Shown here: positions 1 through 7,037 of the stretch, piece by piece
How the letters are laid out: each line of letters begins with the position of its first letter
How positions within the stretch are numbered: position 1 is the stretch's first letter
Source of the DNA: Fibrobacter sp.
GTDB taxonomy: Bacteria; Fibrobacterota; Fibrobacteria; Fibrobacterales; Fibrobacteraceae
Reading direction: 5' to 3'
Length of the DNA stretch: 37,510 nt
Assembly: GCA_024398955.1 (NCBI GenBank)
Contig: JAKSIG010000027.1
Location: forward strand, 1 to 37,510
Translations under genes and position numbers: made by a program
Notes under the pieces: generated by a model
Databases searched by the model: none
Told to the model about the DNA's origin: nothing
Seen by the model: only the letters and a program-made list of their open reading frames with translations

Positions 1-977
1 GTTACCGCCCCATGCTGTACATCAGCCAGATCAAGCAGGTGTACGATGCCATGCCCAAGAACGTGACTATTTCTGTTCACTGCCATAACGACCTGGGTAT
101 GGCCACCGCCGCTACTGTAGAAAGCTTCTTCGTGGGTGCTACCCAGCTGGAAGTTGCCTTGAACGGCCTTGGCGAACGTTGCGGCAATACCAACTTCTAT
201 GAAGTGGCTCTGGGCCTGCACAATTCCGGCGTAGATACCGGCTTGCACTTGGACAAGATTTACGAAACCGCCATCTTGATTTCTCAGTGGTCTGGCGTTA
301 ACATTTATACCCGCGCTCCGCTCATTGGTGCCGAAGCTATCGTTCACCGTAGCGGTATCCATCAGGATGGCGCTTCCAAGACCAAGGACATGAAGAAGGG
401 TGCCTATCGCCCCATTGACTACTCCATCATTGGCCGTAACCAGAACGATTCCCTCAGCTTTACCAGCCAGAGCGGTCGTACCGCCGTGTACGAAATCATC
501 ACCAAGTTCGGCTACAAGCTGAGCCTGGCCGAAGCCGCCGAACTGCAGCCCATCCTCAAGAGCTACAGCGAAAAGGAAGGCGAAATGAGCGCCGAACGCG
601 TTCTGGACGTGTTCCGCGAACAGCGCGTGAATGTGAACGGCCGCCTGATTTTCAACAACGTCGAAGTGATTCCCGACGAAGGCCGCTTTATCTTCCACTT
701 TAAGAAGGACGGCGAAGCTCTGGTCAAGTCCGTGACTGCCGAAGGTCCTATTGAAGCGGGTCTCATCCTCATGCGTGAAATCGGCATGCCGGTGGAACTG
801 ATTAAGTACCGCCAGGTGGTGGTTCCCGAAAAGGATAAGCTGTGGGCCGGTCGCGGTCTCAGCCGCATCGTGCTGAAGGCTAACGGCAAGGAAGTTGAAG
901 GCCGCGGTGTTTCTAGCGATACTCTCAAGGCTAACATGCGCGCCCTCTTTGGCGGCGTGAACCTCTTGTATAAGTAG
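1..977 (+). CDS. leuA: 2-isopropylmalate synthase, C-terminal part (5' end outside window)
   Basis: The enzyme condenses acetyl-CoA with 2-oxoisovalerate in the first committed step of leucine synthesis. The reading frame is open from the window edge, so the N-terminal part of the TIM barrel is missing. Visible are the metal/substrate motif HCHNDLGMATA, the GLGERCGN motif, and RSGIHQDG of the linker subdomain, all typical of the LeuA/homocitrate synthase (HMGL-like) family. The last ~120 residues look like a divergent version of the LeuA allosteric dimerisation domain, which would allow leucine feedback. The frame ends in TAG at 975-977. Homocitrate synthase or citramalate synthase are possible alternatives because the N-terminal specificity residues are not visible, but LeuA is the better fit. 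Confidence 0.85.
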   Translation, partial: YRPMLYISQIKQVYDAMPKNVTISVHCHNDLGMATAATVESFFVGATQLEVALNGLGERCGNTNFYEVALGLHNSGVDTGLHLDKIYETAILISQWSGVNIYTRAPLIGAEAIVHRSGIHQDGASKTKDMKKGAYRPIDYSIIGRNQNDSLSFTSQSGRTAVYEIITKFGYKLSLAEAAELQPILKSYSEKEGEMSAERVLDVFREQRVNVNGRLIFNNVEVIPDEGRFIFHFKKDGEALVKSVTAEGPIEAGLILMREIGMPVELIKYRQVVVPEKDKLWAGRGLSRIVLKANGKEVEGRGVSSDTLKANMRALFGGVNLLYK

Positions 978-978
978 G

Positions 979-998
979 CTCGAAGCTTTAGGTTCGAG
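979..998 (+). promoter_or_regulatory. Small hairpin covering the Shine-Dalgarno of the next gene
   Basis: CTCGAA (979-984) and TTCGAG (993-998) form a 6-bp stem with an 8-nt loop. The 3' arm contains the GAG of the GAGGG ribosome-binding site for the ATG at 1005. It has no T-tract, so it is unlikely to be a terminator. It could modulate translational coupling between leuA and the small membrane protein gene, which is inference only. Confidence 0.3.
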
Positions 999-1004
999 GG
1001 CTTT

Positions 1005-1382
1005 ATGGAACTAACCAGCAGACTCATTCGTCCTTTTAAAAGGCACAAGGAATCGTTGATCGGTAAGGTCAATAGCTTTGTTGACCCGATTAAAGCGGCC
1101 ATTTCTGATTTAAAGGGTAAAATCCCAAATCCGAAGGGGTTTGCCGGTTCCGAAGATCTTGCCGAAAACAGCGCCAACCTTGTTGAGGAAGGTGATTCTG
1201 GGAATTCTCAAGTAGCTGGTAAGGTTGGTCTTCTTGGTCGTCTCAAGAACTTCAAGAATTCCCTGAAGGAAATGAGCGATTTCCAGAAGTTGATTCTGTT
1301 GACTATTGCCGTACTCTTGCCTGCCGGAATTTTGATTTCCACTATTCTTGTGGGCGTCATCAAGAAGCATAAAAAGAAGTAG
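1005..1382 (+). CDS. Small tail-anchored membrane protein of unknown function
   Basis: I do not recognise this 125-residue protein. The ATG at 1005 is preceded by GAGGG with good spacing. Residues 1-90 are polar, Lys-rich and probably helical, with no signal peptide. Residues ~95-117 form one strongly hydrophobic segment (LILLTIAVLLPAGILIS...), followed by the basic tail KKHKKK. That layout is a C-terminal tail anchor with the N-terminal part in the cytoplasm. It sits 27 bp after leuA and ends 2 bp before the first possible start of the aminotransferase, so the three genes may be co-transcribed. Codon use matches the neighbours. The function cannot be inferred from sequence. Confidence 0.65.
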   Translation: MELTSRLIRPFKRHKESLIGKVNSFVDPIKAAISDLKGKIPNPKGFAGSEDLAENSANLVEEGDSGNSQVAGKVGLLGRLKNFKNSLKEMSDFQKLILLTIAVLLPAGILISTILVGVIKKHKKK

Positions 1383-1384
1383 CC

Positions 1385-2932
1385 TTGCGCCATTACGAGG
1401 AACGCAATCACGTGGCAATCCAGGGCATAAAGCTGTCTAAAAGACTTCCGAAGGACTTAACCCCAAGTCCTTTTTTTGAGGAACTGGAAAAGGCGAAAGC
1501 TGAGGTTGTCGCAGAATGTGCAAGCGGGAATGTCGCCGGGGAGAACGTCTCTCCACTCATCGATATGACCGTCAGTTCGCCTGTTCGTGTAGGGCTGCCG
1601 GTGGAATTGGATTCCGCTGTGAACGAAGCCCGCAAACAGTTCGGCCATTGGTCGCCCGATGCATCCGGCTGGCGTGAGGCTCGCGAGGCTGTTGCCGCTT
1701 ACTACAAGGAACGTGGGGGAGTCTTTACTCCCAATCAGGTCGTCGTTACGGCTAGTACCAGCGAAGCCTATTCTGTACTTTTCAAGACCTTCTGCAATCC
1801 CGGTGATGTCATCTTGACGCCTATGCCGGGCTATCCGCTGCTGGATACGCTGGCTCAGCTGGAACATCTGGAATGCGCTCCCTATTTTTTGAAACTGGTC
1901 CGCGAGAAACCGCAACGAACGCTCTCGCAGTTGAAGGCTCAGGTTGAGTCTCGGGAATTGAAGGCTGCGCAGGTTTCGGCTTCTCAGGTTTCAGTTCCGC
2001 AGGCTTCTGCGGCGCAGTTCCGCTTTGTGTTGGATACAGACAGCCTGCTTGCCGCACCTGAAAAAGCCCGCATCCTGCTGCTGGTTTCGCCCCACAATCC
2101 CACAGGCCATATGGTCTCCCTTCAGGAATGGAACGAGGTGGTCCGTTTCTGCGAAGAGAACAACCTCGTACTGGTGGTAGACGAAGTCTTTGGCGACTAC
2201 GGCTTCAGTGACGAAGTCAAGCGCAGTTGGCTGTATTTGACCCATACAAGTCATCCTCGCGAACCGTTTACAAGTCATCCTCGCGAACCGTTTACAAGTC
2301 ATCCTCGCGAAGGCGAGGATCTAGCAGGCCACTTTGGTTTGGAGGACGATTCCAGATCCTCGGTCAAGCCGGGGATGACCGCAGAAGAGGACTTTTTCGA
2401 TTGCGGCGGAAACGATGTTGTCTTTGCTCCTGCCAACGGACCCAAGTGCCCTATCTTTTGGCTCAACGGTTTAAGCAAGGCTGTTGGCGCCCCCCAGTTG
2501 AAATTCGGCTGGATGACCTTCTATGCCCCTCGTGAAAACTTCGAAGAAATCCGTGCTGCCCTTGAATTTGTAGAAGACGCCTATCTCAGTGCCAGTTCCT
2601 GTGCCCAGGCGCTGGCAGCTCCGCTCCTGGCTCAGTCCGCACAGTACGAAAGTCTTGTGCGCAAACGTCTGCTTGCCAACTGGAAAACTTTGCAGGCTGC
2701 GTTCCCCTGCAAGTACTGCCCCAAGGTTCTTGGCGGCTGGTACGCAGTGCTGCACCTTGGTGACGATGACGAGGAATTGACTCTTCGTTTATTACGCGAA
2801 AAGCATGTCCTTGTTCAGCCTGGCTTCTTCTTTGATTTTGATGAGGATGGTTGGATTGTAATCAGCCTCTTGCAGGAACCTGCTGTATTCGCCGAATCAG
2901 TCCGCCGAATGAGTGAACTGCATCAGAAATAG
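1385..2932 (+). CDS. Class I/II PLP-dependent aminotransferase with repeat-derived insertions
   Basis: This is a fold-type I aminotransferase. Visible are the substrate-loop region HWSPDASGWREAREAVAAYY, HNPTGHM, DEVF with the PLP-pyridine Asp, and LNGLSKAVGAPQLKFGW with the Schiff-base Lys365 (codon 2477-2479, counting from 1385). The specific substrate is not evident. Two parts look foreign. Residues 1-14 translate a dispersed-repeat-like sequence, and residues ~288-332 translate three 24-bp units and a palindrome inserted between the DEVF strand and the Lys strand. A Gln/Ala/Ser-rich stretch near residues 190-215 is also unusual. The only in-frame starts ahead of the conserved part are TTG 1385 and GTG 1412; GAGGAA at 1397-1402 suits GTG 1412. 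The 3' end overlaps the convergent gene by 10 bp. The frame is intact, so I call it a gene rather than a pseudogene. Confidence 0.85.
   Translation: MRHYEERNHVAIQGIKLSKRLPKDLTPSPFFEELEKAKAEVVAECASGNVAGENVSPLIDMTVSSPVRVGLPVELDSAVNEARKQFGHWSPDASGWREAREAVAAYYKERGGVFTPNQVVVTASTSEAYSVLFKTFCNPGDVILTPMPGYPLLDTLAQLEHLECAPYFLKLVREKPQRTLSQLKAQVESRELKAAQVSASQVSVPQASAAQFRFVLDTDSLLAAPEKARILLLVSPHNPTGHMVSLQEWNEVVRFCEENNLVLVVDEVFGDYGFSDEVKRSWLYLTHTSHPREPFTSHPREPFTSHPREGEDLAGHFGLEDDSRSSVKPGMTAEEDFFDCGGNDVVFAPANGPKCPIFWLNGLSKAVGAPQLKFGWMTFYAPRENFEEIRAALEFVEDAYLSASSCAQALAAPLLAQSAQYESLVRKRLLANWKTLQAAFPCKYCPKVLGGWYAVLHLGDDDEELTLRLLREKHVLVQPGFFFDFDEDGWIVISLLQEPAVFAESVRRMSELHQK
1388..1426 (+). repeat. Dispersed-repeat-like sequence at the aminotransferase start
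   Basis: The sequence CATTACGAGGAACGCAATCA and its continuation to about 1426 resembles the widespread short repeat whose translation reads HYEERxxVAIQ in many bacterial genomes. Only this one copy is in the window, so the repeat assignment rests on recall of that family. It supplies both a GAGGAA and a GTG start. Confidence 0.5.
2246..2389 (+). repeat. Palindromic intergenic-type element inserted in frame, with 24-bp tandem repeats
   Basis: Three starts of the same unit lie at 2246, 2270 and 2294, exactly 24 bp (8 codons, TSHPREPF) apart. They lead into a palindrome: CGAGGATCT (2314-2322) is the perfect inverse of AGATCCTCG (2354-2362), and outer GTCATCC/GGATGAC ends flank it. The look is that of a repetitive extragenic palindrome, but it lies inside the aminotransferase frame and keeps it open. 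Confidence 0.8.
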
Positions 2933-3786
2933 AGCTTTACGAAAGGTTTGTCTTCTTTCATATCCATCTCTTCTTCCTTCGTATAGTGATCGCTGTTGAT
3001 GACGCACCGTAGGAGATTCCTGTCGGGCTTATCAAAAATAATCCAGACAAGAACTGTTCCTGAACGATTACCGTATTCCTTGTACACGCCCATCCAGAAA
3101 GGTTGATGCTTCTTGTTGCCCGCCGCAGGGAGGCGCACTTCGTACCATTGAGATCTGCAGTTGATTTCGTTGGAATCTAGTGCAGTTAGATGTTGGGCCC
3201 ATTTTTTATTTTCGAGATATTCCCCGAAGTCGCGATAATCTTCCCAGTTGAAATCTGATGTGAGAAAGATGTCGTAGACCAGATGTACATTGGGCCCCAT
3301 AACGTAGATGCTCCAGGGAACAGGCTTCAGCACGGTATCTAGAACTTGATTGGTTGGGGAACCTTCTAGACTGATATTCACTGTTCCTATTCGACCTTCG
3401 CCCTCTTTGATAAATGGGAAGAACTTTAGGCTGACATCTTCAGTAAAGCCTGTGGACCAATTAATCTTGGTGTCTGGACTGGCTCCTGCTCGCATGCTGT
3501 TGCAGCATTTGTAATCCTTTGGATTTTCGTTAGGGTGCCTGTCGGTCATTTCCTCAAGAAGTTCAATGAAGTCCATATGGGGAGCAAAACGAGGTTGAGC
3601 CTGTACTTCGGTGGGCTCCGGCAAATCCGTTTTCAGAGATTCGTCCCTAGAAGTGTTCATCTTGGTCATCTCGGTAGCAATATCCCGGATGAAATTGTTT
3701 TGCGCCTCCGTTGTTTTGAGAAACTTCGTGAATACCAAAACCTGGATGCAAAGAATCATAACAAATAGAAACGACAGAATTTTCAT
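2923..3786 (-). CDS. Membrane-anchored or secreted protein of unknown function
   Basis: This is a 287-residue protein that I do not recognise. The start at 3786 is well supported by GGAGG with short spacing. Residues 3-19 are hydrophobic (ILSFLFVMILCIQVLVF), without a clear signal-peptidase site or lipobox. It is therefore either an N-terminally anchored protein facing the periplasm or an exported protein. The rest is mixed and soluble-looking, rich in Trp/Tyr, with a CCNSM pair of cysteines near residue 95 and a basic/acidic C-terminus. Its last 10 bp overlap the convergent aminotransferase gene. Upstream lies the terminator of mqnE, so it probably has its own promoter in 3787-3840. Confidence 0.65.
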   Translation of the reverse strand: MKILSFLFVMILCIQVLVFTKFLKTTEAQNNFIRDIATEMTKMNTSRDESLKTDLPEPTEVQAQPRFAPHMDFIELLEEMTDRHPNENPKDYKCCNSMRAGASPDTKINWSTGFTEDVSLKFFPFIKEGEGRIGTVNISLEGSPTNQVLDTVLKPVPWSIYVMGPNVHLVYDIFLTSDFNWEDYRDFGEYLENKKWAQHLTALDSNEINCRSQWYEVRLPAAGNKKHQPFWMGVYKEYGNRSGTVLVWIIFDKPDRNLLRCVINSDHYTKEEEMDMKEDKPFVKLYF

Positions 3787-3844
3787 AAAGGACCTCCGTC
3801 GTTATATCGTCATTAAATAGGAATTTGTATAAAATATCTGCTAA

Positions 3845-3871
3845 AAAAGAAAAGGAAGGCCTTAGCCTTCC
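3845..3871 (-). terminator. Rho-independent terminator after mqnE
   Basis: On the minus strand GGAAGGC, loop TAAG, GCCTTCC is followed by TTTTCTTTTTT. The stem is 3854-3860 with 3865-3871. It separates mqnE from the unknown gene ending at 2923. Confidence 0.8.
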
Positions 3872-3983
3872 CTTGTTTAAAGAACGATTCTCGTTAAGAG
3901 AACGCAAAAATGCGTTTGGAAAAGGAGGGTATTAGGGAGGGCGGAGCCTTCCCTTGTCTAATGAACGATTCTCGTTAAGAGAA
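3864..3983. repeat. Direct repeat, ~39 bp, 81 bp apart, in the mqnE 3' region
   Basis: Copy 1 (3864-3902) and copy 2 (3945-3983) differ at only a few bases. Each starts AGCCTTCCCTTGT and runs through ACGATTCTCGTTAAGAGAA. Copy 2 holds the mqnE stop codon and copy 1 lies downstream of it. Each copy also carries the 3' arm of a hairpin: perfect at 3854-3871, and with one G-T pair at 3936-3952. This suggests a tandem duplication of the gene end plus terminator. Confidence 0.75.
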
Positions 3984-3991
3984 TCGTTCAT
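3961..3991 (-). other. 13-bp perfect hairpin spanning the mqnE stop codon
   Basis: ATGAACGATTCTC (3961-3973) and GAGAATCGTTCAT (3979-3991) are perfect inverse repeats around the 5-nt loop GTTAA, which contains the stop codon (TAA on the minus strand, 3975-3977). No T-run follows, so mRNA 3'-end protection is more likely than termination; the true terminator is about 100 bp further on. Confidence 0.6.
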
Positions 3992-5015
3992 ATAAAGCAT
4001 CGCGTTCCACCGGTTCCAAACCTTCGTTCGTAATCAGTTCGCGCATGCGTGCGGGACTCATGCCTACGGGTACGGTGGCACCTGCTGCATGGGTGATCTT
4101 CTCTTCGATGATTGTGCCATCTAGGTCGCTGGCGCCAGAGTGCAGAGCCTTCATGGCGGTCTCTATGCCCATCTGAATCCAGTATGCCTTAATGTGGGGG
4201 AAGTTGTCCAAAAATAAACGGGCAACCGCAACAGTACGCAAGATGTCTTCCTGGGAAGTCATGTTGGGAACGATGTTGTGGAGTGCGTTGTGTTCCGGAT
4301 GGTAGACCAGCGGGATAAATGCAAAAAATCCGGGGGCTTCGTCCTGCAGGTCTCTCAGCATCTTCATATGGGCAATGCGATCTTCTGGCTTTTCAATATG
4401 TCCGAAAAGCATAGTGGCGTTGGTCGGAATGCCAATCTTGTGTGCCGCACGGTGAACGCCCAACCATTCCTCGCCGGTTTCCTTGCCGGGGCAAATCTGA
4501 TCGCGTACGCTCTGCACCAGAATTTCGGCACCACCACCGGGAAGGGCGTCTAGACCGGCATCCTTCAGGGTCTGCATAATCTGCAGGGGAGTCTGGCCAG
4601 AAAGCTTTGCGAAGTGGCAAATTTCTACTGCGGTAAAGGCTTTCAGATTGACCTTTGGAAACTCCTGACGAAGCTTGCGTAGCATTTCGATGTAGTAGTC
4701 AAATGGATGATCCGGGTGAAGGCCGCCCACAATATGAAGCTCGCGGGCGCCTCCTTCGATGGCGAAGGCTGCCTTGTCGCGAATGGTGGGGTAGTCCCAG
4801 TCGTATGCAGTTACGCTGTCTTTCTTGATTTTGCTGAAGGCGCAGAACTTGCAGTGCAGAACGCAAACATTGGTATAATTAATCTGGCGGTTGTTTACCC
4901 AGTAAACAGACTTCCCATGTCGACGTTCCTTTTCTGCATTTGCCATCGCACGCAGTTCATCCAGCGGTGCGTTCAAAAATAAGTCAAGTGCTTCTGCTTC
5001 CGTTAAACGAGCCAT
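3975..5015 (-). CDS. mqnE: Aminodeoxyfutalosine synthase (radical SAM)
   Basis: MqnE is a radical SAM enzyme that makes aminodeoxyfutalosine from 3-[(1-carboxyvinyl)oxy]benzoate in the futalosine route to menaquinone. The [4Fe-4S]-binding CX3CX2C is Cys51, Cys55 and Cys58 in NVCVLHCKFCAF. Other family marks are GGLHPDHPFDYY, LPGGGAEI, NATMLFGH, NFPHIKAYW and DLDGTIIEEKI. The length of 346 residues is slightly under that of typical members, and these motifs favour MqnE over MqnC or CofH. The ATG at 5015 is the only sensible start. Only 11 bp separate it from the stop of the histidine kinase gene, so the two may share a transcript. No other mqn genes are in the window. The organism presumably respires with menaquinone. 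Confidence 0.9.
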   Translation of the reverse strand: MARLTEAEALDLFLNAPLDELRAMANAEKERRHGKSVYWVNNRQINYTNVCVLHCKFCAFSKIKKDSVTAYDWDYPTIRDKAAFAIEGGARELHIVGGLHPDHPFDYYIEMLRKLRQEFPKVNLKAFTAVEICHFAKLSGQTPLQIMQTLKDAGLDALPGGGAEILVQSVRDQICPGKETGEEWLGVHRAAHKIGIPTNATMLFGHIEKPEDRIAHMKMLRDLQDEAPGFFAFIPLVYHPEHNALHNIVPNMTSQEDILRTVAVARLFLDNFPHIKAYWIQMGIETAMKALHSGASDLDGTIIEEKITHAAGATVPVGMSPARMRELITNEGLEPVERDALYERFS

Positions 5016-5026
5016 TTTACATACCG

Positions 5027-6772
5027 TTATTTAATGAGGTTCCTGGGAAGATATTCCTGGATCATTTTTTCTAGCTGGTCTGCGTGTATTGGCTTCGACA
5101 GGTAGTTGCAGAAACCTTCGCCTAGGTAACGTTCTTTTGCGCCTTCGATGGCGTTAGCTGTAAGCATTATGGTCGGTGTGTTTTGGTTCACTGTTCCCAT
5201 GGCTTGCAATTTTTGGAACGTTTCGATGCCGTCCATATTGGGCATCATGTGGTCCAGGAAAATGAGATCGTATTTCTTTTCGCTAGCTTTCTTAATGCAT
5301 TCTTCGCCACTGATAGCCGTGTCAATTTGGACAAGCGTCCTCTTGAGTAATCCCACAAAAACTTTCAGATTCATGCTAACGTCGTCCACAACAAGAATCT
5401 TTGCGTCTGGAGCCTGGAAATTTTCGTGGTAGGCGGGAAGTTCTTCGTTTGCGAATAGCTTGAATTCACCAATGGGGTTGGCCGAAATAATCTTCTGGGG
5501 GAGAACGACCTTGAATGTCGTGCCTTTCCCAAGAATGCTTTCTACCTGAATAGAACCGTTCATCAGGTCTACAAGTTGCTTTGTAATGGCAAGGCCTAAA
5601 CCAGAACCTTCGATATCTCTGTGGGATTTTTCTTCAATTCTGCTGAAGGAGTCAAATAGATATTTCAGATTGTTTTTTGAAATGCCGATTCCGGAATCCT
5701 GGACCTCGATGACTAAGTTAATCAGTTCTTTTTCGCCAATGGTGGTGTAAACGTTTAACTTTACGAAACCGGATTCTGTGTATTTAATAGCGTTTGTCAG
5801 CAGGTTGGTGCAAATCTGGCGGATTCTAATTTCGTCGCCTAAAAGGACTGAAGGTGCGGCAAATTCCACTTCTGTCTGCAACTTAAGGCCCTTGTCTGCG
5901 GCTCGCATAATAACCAGGTTGCAGGAATCTCGCAGCAAGGAATCCAGTTTGTATTCAACAGGAATAATGCTGAGCTTGCCCGACTCAATTTTGGAAAAGT
6001 CAAGAATGTCGTTGATAAGGGCTAGCAAGGCCTTGCTGGAAGTTTTGATATTCTTGGCGTATTCCAGTGCGTCGGCTTCCTTGGATTCTCGTAAGATAAG
6101 TTCGTCGTTGCCGAGAATGGCGTTGATGGGCGTACGGATCTCGTGGCTCATGTTTGCCAAAAAATCGCTTTTGGCTTTACTTGCTGCTTCAGCCTTTTCT
6201 TTATATTCAATATTCTGGCGAAGAAGTTTGTCTTTGTATTTTTCACTTTGGGCCATGTTCCGCTTCAACAAGATGCCAATGGCCACTTCAATCACATAAA
6301 TTACGGGAAGGCGTGTACGGATGGCTTCGGAGTATGGGTAGCAGTACGCAAATAAGGGCGAGTAGAATGCAACGATTAAAAGTGCCGCTATAAAGAGCTG
6401 GTATCCTATAGCCACTTTGGGGCGTAAAGTGTACACGGCTACAAGGGGAATCAGCAAAACCCATGTGGCTCCAAATCCTTCGTGTCCGCCATTCAGAATG
6501 TAGGTGACAATGAGTCCCGTGAGCATCACGATCACTACGGGCATTGCAATCTTTAAAGTCCCGAAGCGGATAATCGTAAAGTAGCTGAAGTACATTACGA
6601 TGGCTACAACGCCATTAAGAGCCGAAATCAGAGGCTCGCCTTGAATCAAGTTAAAGACAACGAAAACGGTGCAGATGATGGCGAAAACCAAAGTCACGAT
6701 TCGGTTTGCTGGAATGTACAGCAACTTGTCTTCGTCAATAAGCTGAGCAATTTTTTCGTCGTACGACTTCAT
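5027..6772 (-). CDS. Hybrid sensor histidine kinase with C-terminal receiver
   Basis: The order is six hydrophobic segments (about residues 25-170), a short coiled linker, HisKA with FLANMSHEIRTP (phosphoaccepting His210), HATPase_c with ILTN-type N box, DSGIGI and GSGLGLAI boxes, and a receiver domain with VVDD and LIFLDHMMP (phospho-Asp507) and a KPI lysine. There is no HPt or output domain, so the phosphate must pass to a separate partner that is not in the window. The membrane part is not a family I can name and could sense the membrane state or a small ligand. The frame is open to 6853, but a start there would lie in the tRNA terminator, so I prefer the ATG at 6772 (581 residues). A TATCTTTG box ends 5 nt before this ATG. 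Confidence 0.88.
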   Translation of the reverse strand: MKSYDEKIAQLIDEDKLLYIPANRIVTLVFAIICTVFVVFNLIQGEPLISALNGVVAIVMYFSYFTIIRFGTLKIAMPVVIVMLTGLIVTYILNGGHEGFGATWVLLIPLVAVYTLRPKVAIGYQLFIAALLIVAFYSPLFAYCYPYSEAIRTRLPVIYVIEVAIGILLKRNMAQSEKYKDKLLRQNIEYKEKAEAASKAKSDFLANMSHEIRTPINAILGNDELILRESKEADALEYAKNIKTSSKALLALINDILDFSKIESGKLSIIPVEYKLDSLLRDSCNLVIMRAADKGLKLQTEVEFAAPSVLLGDEIRIRQICTNLLTNAIKYTESGFVKLNVYTTIGEKELINLVIEVQDSGIGISKNNLKYLFDSFSRIEEKSHRDIEGSGLGLAITKQLVDLMNGSIQVESILGKGTTFKVVLPQKIISANPIGEFKLFANEELPAYHENFQAPDAKILVVDDVSMNLKVFVGLLKRTLVQIDTAISGEECIKKASEKKYDLIFLDHMMPNMDGIETFQKLQAMGTVNQNTPTIMLTANAIEGAKERYLGEGFCNYLSKPIHADQLEKMIQEYLPRNLIK

Positions 6773-6777
6773 AAGCG

Positions 6778-6785
6778 CAAAGATA
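6778..6785 (-). promoter_or_regulatory. TAnnTTTG promoter-like box for the histidine kinase
   Basis: TATCTTTG on the minus strand matches the TAnnTTTG -7 element known from Bacteroidota. It ends only 5 nt before the ATG at 6772 and there is no Shine-Dalgarno, which would fit a leaderless mRNA. Confidence 0.4.
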
Positions 6786-6834
6786 GAAACCCGTGGTGTT
6801 TTTTCGACGAATGGGTGTTGTAATGTCTGCTCAA

Positions 6835-6867
6835 AACGAAGAAAGACGTTCAAATCTTTGAACGTCT
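6835..6867 (-). terminator. Terminator of the initiator tRNA gene
   Basis: AGACGTTCAAA (6844-6854) and TTTGAACGTCT (6857-6867) form an 11-bp perfect stem. On the minus strand it is followed by a T-rich run (TTCTTCGTTTTG). It lies just beyond the tRNA 3' end. Confidence 0.75.
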
Positions 6868-6875
6868 CTCTTTAG

Positions 6876-6949
<74 letters not shown>

Positions 6950-6964
6950 TCGATGTTGAGACCA

Positions 6965-6993
6965 TATATAGAAAAGCCCATGACTTTTGTCAA
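6965..6993 (-). promoter_or_regulatory. Consensus sigma-70 promoter of the tRNA-fMet gene
   Basis: On the minus strand TTGACA (6993-6988), a spacer of exactly 17 bp and TATATA (6970-6965) precede the tRNA 5' end by about 15 bp, giving a predicted leader of roughly 9 nt. Confidence 0.85.
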
Positions 6994-7001
6994 GGGCTTT
7001 T
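6972..7001. terminator. Bidirectional terminator hairpin between pgsA and tRNA-fMet
   Basis: AAAAGCCC (6972-6979) pairs with GGGCTTTT (6994-7001). Inside it, after an A-A mismatch, TGAC (6981-6984) pairs with GTCA (6989-6992) around a TTTT loop. It would end pgsA transcription on the minus strand. The -35 box of the tRNA promoter lies in its inner arm. Confidence 0.75.
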
Positions 7002-7037
7002 TCTCAAAATTTTATAGGGCTTCTGGCGAGCAATCTG

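Noticed and set aside
563..1177. Minus-strand open frames opposite leuA
   Set aside because: They lie antisense to a well-supported conserved gene and show only shadow composition (Arg/Ser/Pro-rich), with no family match.
2246..2320. CRISPR-like array suggested by three regularly spaced repeats
   Set aside because: The units are contiguous 24-bp tandem repeats with no unique spacers, and they lie within a coding frame.
6773..6853. Longer N-terminus of the histidine kinase (start at 6853)
   Set aside because: This start would lie in the tRNA terminator stem, and the extra 27 residues have no domain character. The ATG at 6772 is preferred.
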